Shown: positions 60,720 to 64,000 of the stretch, piece by piece
Layout of the letters: each line of letters opens with the position of its first letter
Numbering within the stretch: position 1 is the first letter of the stretch
Origin: Spirochaetota bacterium
Lineage (GTDB): Bacteria > Spirochaetota > Spirochaetia > Treponematales > Rectinemataceae
Assembly: GCA_029265615.1 (NCBI GenBank)
Contig: JAJUIB010000004.1
Coordinates: 62,001 to 126,000, forward strand
Length of the DNA: 64,000 bases
Direction: 5' to 3'
Notes under the pieces: generated by a model
Told to the model about the DNA's origin: nothing
The model's input: the letters and a program-made list of their open reading frames with translations, nothing else
The model's database searches: none
Position numbers and translations under genes: made by a program

Positions 60720-62105
60720 TTACTCGAGTATCGGCACGCGGAGGCTCATACCTTCGCGGATCACGCTGTCGAGCCCAAGCCCGTTTATTTCTGCAAGAAC
60801 TTCGGGCTGCACCTCGTGGCGGAGGGCAATGCTCCAGAGTGTGTCGCCTTTTTTGACCACATAGGTCCCGTTGAAGGAAAGTCCAGCGCTCTCGGGTTTT
60901 GGAGGCGAAGGCGGGGGGCCTATGTCCTTGAGGGCGGGTATGACGATGACCTGGCCGATTTTGAGGAGGTCGGGACGCAGGCCGGGATTGGCCTGGGTGA
61001 TCAGCGCTAGCGGTGTGCCGTAGTGGCGCGCAAGGGCGGAAAGCGTGTCGCCCGAACGGACCTTGTGGAGATAGTAGCGGACGAGTTTTCGGGCCGGGTC
61101 GTCGAGGAGCGCGCGCGTTGCGGCGGCCTGGTCTGCCGGTACCTTGAGCTTGTAGCCCGCATAGGGCGGCGTCACCGTGTAGCGGAGCTCGGCGTTTGCG
61201 GTTTTGAGGAGCTCGAGCGGGATACCGGTCTCTTGCGCGAGAAGGACAAGGTCGACGGGGCGGGCGGTTTCGAGTGCTGCCCACTCGGTCGGCGACGGCC
61301 AGGCGATCGAAAGGCCGTGTCGTGCGGGGTAGCGCAGAATCGAGGCTGCGGCGAGAAACTTGGGCACATAGTTCGAAGTCTCTTTGCTTAAGAGGCCTCG
61401 CTCCCTGAGAAGCCAGTAATCGACGGAGCCGCCGCCCGCCTTTTTTATGGCGCGGGAGATAGCGCCGAGGCCGGCGTTGTAAGCGGCGAGCGCGAGGTGC
61501 CAGTCCCCAAAATAGGCGTAGTTGTCGGCGAGCTTCCTGAGCGCGGCATCGGTGCTTTTCATAAAGTCGCGGCGCTCATCGACCCAGTCATCGATGTGGA
61601 TGTTGTATCCGCCTATGGAGTTCTTCATGAACTGCCAGAGACCGGTGGCGCCGCTCCGTGAGACAGCCTTGGGCGAAAATTCGGATTCGATAACGGGAAG
61701 AAAAGCGAGTTCCTCGGGGAGGTTGTAGAAGCGGATACGCTCCATAATGTAGGGGAGAAAGGCCTCGGCGCGCTTCCTGATGGCCTCGAGCCAGGAACGA
61801 CCGCCTTCGGAGAGGTAGGCGGCGCGAAAGGACTCGAAGCGCGGCTCGCCCCAGGGCATGGCGATGCCATAGCGCGCCTCTTCAGCGTGGCCCTGGAGCG
61901 CGAGGGAGGCAGGCGGGGTGATCTGCCGCGAACGGACGAAGAGCTCTGCCGGCATTTCGCTCTGATCCTGCGTTTGTGCGACTGCGCTGACCGGGATTGC
62001 GGCGATGCCGCGCGATGATAGTGGCTCTGCCGCGACGCGGGGGACGAGGGCGGAGAGAAGAGCCGTCGCTCCAAGCGCTGGAACAAGGCTGCGGCTATGG
62101 CTCAT
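60720..62105 (-). CDS. mltD: Membrane-bound lytic transglycosylase D-like, with two LysM domains
   Basis: 461 residues. The signal is ALGATALLSALVPRVAA. The transglycosylase domain has VIESEFSPKAVSRSGATGLW with the catalytic Glu, then QFMKNSIGGYNIHIDDWVDE and LALAAYNAGLGAISRAIKK. Two LysM repeats end the protein: VRSGDTLSALARHYGTPLAL near 345-390 and VVKKGDTLWSIALRHEVQPE near 412-458. Known role: cleaves peptidoglycan glycan strands, anchored by LysM. It starts in a 4-bp ATGA overlap with the upstream lipoprotein gene. Confidence 0.93.
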   Translation of the reverse strand: MSHSRSLVPALGATALLSALVPRVAAEPLSSRGIAAIPVSAVAQTQDQSEMPAELFVRSRQITPPASLALQGHAEEARYGIAMPWGEPRFESFRAAYLSEGGRSWLEAIRKRAEAFLPYIMERIRFYNLPEELAFLPVIESEFSPKAVSRSGATGLWQFMKNSIGGYNIHIDDWVDERRDFMKSTDAALRKLADNYAYFGDWHLALAAYNAGLGAISRAIKKAGGGSVDYWLLRERGLLSKETSNYVPKFLAAASILRYPARHGLSIAWPSPTEWAALETARPVDLVLLAQETGIPLELLKTANAELRYTVTPPYAGYKLKVPADQAAATRALLDDPARKLVRYYLHKVRSGDTLSALARHYGTPLALITQANPGLRPDLLKIGQVIVIPALKDIGPPPSPPKPESAGLSFNGTYVVKKGDTLWSIALRHEVQPEVLAEINGLGLDSVIREGMSLRVPILE

Positions 62106-63178
62106 TGCATCTTGTCTCCGAAGTAGATGCCGGCCCACTCCCAGCGTCCGTGGATTTCGGGGTCGGCCGGAAAGTTGATCTTCCGGAAATAGAGGTACCA
62201 GGTGGACAGGCGCTCCGACCAGCCCCAGGTTTTGAGGTAGGCTTCCTTGGGGCCTGAACTCGCATCGAGCGTTTCCGCCGCGTAGACTCGGCCACCCGAC
62301 ATGAATTCGGCAAAGTCGAAAAGCACCTGGCTGTTCACATCGGTCTCGTCCTGGTGCCAGGACATCGCGAAAAAATTCACCTTGGCGCGGTAGCGCCTGA
62401 GCTTGTAGGGGTCTCCGGCCTGGAGCGCTGCCTTGATGTTGCCCACCAGGGTTTGGAGGTCCTCGTAGGCCCAGTCTTTGGGACTGTTGTAGAACTCGAT
62501 GACGTTGCGCGCGTACTGAAATGCGTCGGGGTAGCCGGGTATTGTCGCGCCGAAATAGGGGAGGAATTTTGCGTAACTCTTGACGGCGAGGTCCCATTCG
62601 CCGACGCGTTCGTATTCCTTTCCGAGCAGGAAGAGAATGCGTCCCGTGTCGACGCGGTCGGGGAAGCGCGTAAGAAGGTCACGGTAGTATTCGATACGGC
62701 GCTCAGGCGCCCGTTCCGTCTCGATGAGGCGGAGGAGGCTCTGATAGTGGACCGATTTGCCGTCCACCTCGAGGTCGGGGTAATTTTTCACGACGCGATC
62801 GTAGTACAGCGCCGCAATGGGCGCGGAATCCGCAAGGTCATAGACGTAGGCGGCCGCAAAAAGGTACCACGCGGCATAGGGATCGGCGGGCCGTTCCGCC
62901 GCGATATCCGTGAGGAGCGCGGCAAGACGCGCATATTCCCGTTCGCGGATGAGTATGGTCGAAATTTGCCGTACGGCGGCAAAACGCTCGACGGGGTCGG
63001 TGGCGTCGGCGTCCAAAAAGCCGAAGAGTTCCTTGAGCTCGGCTCGCCGCGCCGCATCGCCGACAAGGTAGTGGGAACGAGGAGAAGAGCACCCCGCGAG
63101 GCCCGCGGCCGCGAGGGCGAGGGTCGCAAAGGCCGCGAGGAACGCGCGCTTCGGCGCCCCTGAGCGCAGTCCCGCCAT
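62102..63178 (-). CDS. TPR-like lipoprotein, first gene of the mltD operon
   Basis: 358 residues from ATG 63178; ATG 63208 is an alternative, and neither has a strong ribosome site. The lipobox is LALAAAGLAGC. Helical-repeat segments follow: FAAVRQISTILIREREYARL, then RRIEYYRDLLTRFPDRVDTG, then LFLLGKEYERVGEWDLAVKS, which is TPR-like. The C-terminus GRWEWAGIYFGDKMQ overlaps the mltD start. It may hold the transglycosylase in the outer or inner membrane, which is inference. Confidence 0.82.
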   Translation of the reverse strand: MAGLRSGAPKRAFLAAFATLALAAAGLAGCSSPRSHYLVGDAARRAELKELFGFLDADATDPVERFAAVRQISTILIREREYARLAALLTDIAAERPADPYAAWYLFAAAYVYDLADSAPIAALYYDRVVKNYPDLEVDGKSVHYQSLLRLIETERAPERRIEYYRDLLTRFPDRVDTGRILFLLGKEYERVGEWDLAVKSYAKFLPYFGATIPGYPDAFQYARNVIEFYNSPKDWAYEDLQTLVGNIKAALQAGDPYKLRRYRAKVNFFAMSWHQDETDVNSQVLFDFAEFMSGGRVYAAETLDASSGPKEAYLKTWGWSERLSTWYLYFRKINFPADPEIHGRWEWAGIYFGDKMQ

Positions 63179-63248
63179 GGTGGATGAGCATAGCATGCGC
63201 TCTTTCATGTTGGCAAGATCGGCCGCTTCGGCTAGAATCGTAAGCCTG

Positions 63249-63803
63249 ATGAGTCCGAAGCGCTCCCACAGCGACGATTTTCTCTTCATTGGTGCGCTTG
63301 CCGCCGTCCTTGTGGGCATCGCACTCTTGTTCAAGACGACGGGACTTGCGCCCGGCATGCTCCGTTTTTGGCCGCTCTTTGTTCTGGCGACAGGCGGAGT
63401 GCTCCTCTATCTTACAATTGTCCGCGGCTTTGCCTCTCCCTTCTTTTTTGGCGGACTCTGTTTTTGCCTGTTCGGTCTTCTGCGCATTCTGGGCTATCTG
63501 TGGGGCTGGACCTTTGCGCGCGCCTGGCCGCTTCTCATGGTGGCCGCGGGAATTTCCTGGTTTGCCGCAGGGCTTCGTCACCGTCGTGCTATTAAAGCGG
63601 GCTACGCGGTCCCCGCGCTTGGGTTTGTCGCCCTAGGCGGTCTTTTTTCGGTGTTTTCGTTCGACCTGGTCGGTGTTTCGTTTGCACGCTTTGTGACCAT
63701 GTGGTGGCCGAGCCTGTTTATTGCTGGCGGCGTCGCACTCTTTATCGCCTACGGTGTAAGCTCGCATCGGCGCGGCCACCGTCGCCGCCCAGGACGTTCA
63801 TGA
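63249..63803 (+). CDS. Small membrane protein, LiaF/DUF5668-like
   Basis: 184 residues from ATG 63249; an upstream in-frame ATG at 63177 is inside the divergent gene start. There are about six hydrophobic segments: FIGALAAVLVGIALLFKTTG, WPLFVLATGGVLLYLTIV, WPLLMVAAGISWFAAGL and WPSLFIAGGVALFIAYGV. The recurring WPLxxxxxG pattern is that of the DUF5668/LiaI-LiaF-like membrane region, involved in envelope-stress systems. It overlaps the next gene in ATGA. Confidence 0.78.
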   Translation: MSPKRSHSDDFLFIGALAAVLVGIALLFKTTGLAPGMLRFWPLFVLATGGVLLYLTIVRGFASPFFFGGLCFCLFGLLRILGYLWGWTFARAWPLLMVAAGISWFAAGLRHRRAIKAGYAVPALGFVALGGLFSVFSFDLVGVSFARFVTMWWPSLFIAGGVALFIAYGVSSHRRGHRRRPGRS

Positions 63804-64000
63804 CGCGGCACTGGCGGGACGATGCGCGTTCCGCCCCATTATGTTGTGTACCGTTCGTCACACGCTTGCTCGTGGCGGGCTTGTGTATCGCCTGCGCCGG
63901 CGCTCCTGCGCCGAGCGCTCCTGCGCCGAGCGCTCCTGCGCCGAGCGCTCCTGCGCAGGCGCAGGGAGAACCGCTTGCGGACAAAACGAGGGGCGCCGCC
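63800..64000 (+). CDS. Lipoprotein, N-terminus only (runs off the window)
   Basis: The gene starts in the ATGA overlap of the preceding membrane protein gene. Only 67 residues are visible: a basic N-terminus, then the signal LLVAGLCIAC with a lipobox Cys, then a Pro/Ala/Ser spacer made of a 15-bp tandem repeat (APAPS units) before QAQGEPLADKTRGAA. Most of the protein lies beyond the window and cannot be described. It probably forms an operon with the membrane protein. Confidence 0.75.
   Translation, partial: MTRHWRDDARSAPLCCVPFVTRLLVAGLCIACAGAPAPSAPAPSAPAPSAPAQAQGEPLADKTRGAA
63902..63956. repeat. 15-bp tandem repeat in the truncated lipoprotein gene
   Basis: Three full copies of GCTCCTGCGCCGAGC (63902-63916, 63917-63931, 63932-63946) and a partial fourth are present. 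In frame they encode APAPS repeats just after the lipidated Cys. Confidence 0.9.

Overview
The window is GC-rich, densely coded bacterial DNA. Its gene content points to a spirochaete, most likely a Treponema/Spirochaeta relative. The evidence is a cheA - cheW/cheR-like fusion - cheX run, paired DUF3798-type periplasmic binding proteins with a CUT2-like ABC transporter, a NusG-domain-II / Gx-transporter operon, many lipoproteins with spirochaete-style lipoboxes, and beta-barrel proteins of a diderm envelope. The assignment rests on recognised families only; no database search was possible. No CRISPR array, complete insertion sequence, rRNA gene or prophage was seen.

Layout. 1-5259: the end of an acyl-CoA synthetase gene, then a minus-strand signalling block (binding lipoprotein coupled to a histidine kinase; membrane adenylate cyclase). 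5358-12375: a transport operon (DUF3798 binding protein, two-domain ATPase, two permeases, small membrane protein, terminator) followed by a diverged lipoprotein paralogue of the binding protein. 12551-18969: leuS and two convergent chemoreceptor genes, the first broken by a frameshift. 18974-21134: a minus operon of slyD, NusG-II protein, Gx/ECF S-like and ECF T-like membrane proteins. 21337-29512: uppP, ftsK, a TetR regulator divergent from a lipoprotein with clear operator half-sites, purK-purE, tsaC and a small unknown. 29539-35309: minus-strand envelope genes (lytic transglycosylase, a LysM protein carrying a DnaK-like peptide-binding domain, methyltransferase, small unknown, CPBP protease). 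35420-42740: PilZ protein, HEAT-like protein, comEC, rsmA, bactofilin, TPR protein, mtaB. 42851-49473: two lipoprotein/beta-barrel cassettes in tandem, tRNA-Lys, and two minus-strand outer-membrane-like proteins. 49712-54106: chemotaxis operon. 54264-64000: tRNA-Val, a radical SAM gene, tRNA-Phe, DUF6941 protein, galE, M20 peptidase, a minus operon of lipoprotein-mltD-unknown, and a membrane protein plus a truncated lipoprotein gene.

Themes. Much of the window serves the envelope and signalling: chemotaxis (two receptors, CheA, CheW-CheR-like, CheX), second messengers (adenylate cyclase, PilZ), peptidoglycan turnover and lipid-carrier recycling (two transglycosylases, two LysM proteins, UppP, bactofilin), and outer-membrane proteins. 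TsaC and MtaB act in succession on A37 of tRNA (t6A, then ms2t6A). The most unusual object is the 384-residue protein at 32143-33297. An Hsp70 substrate-binding beta-sandwich without the ATPase domain is joined through one membrane span to a periplasmic LysM domain. Other points of interest are the perfect palindrome filling the spacer of the transporter promoter, the TetR operator cluster, the ECF-like S/T pair without an ATPase, and the duplicated lipoprotein/barrel cassette.
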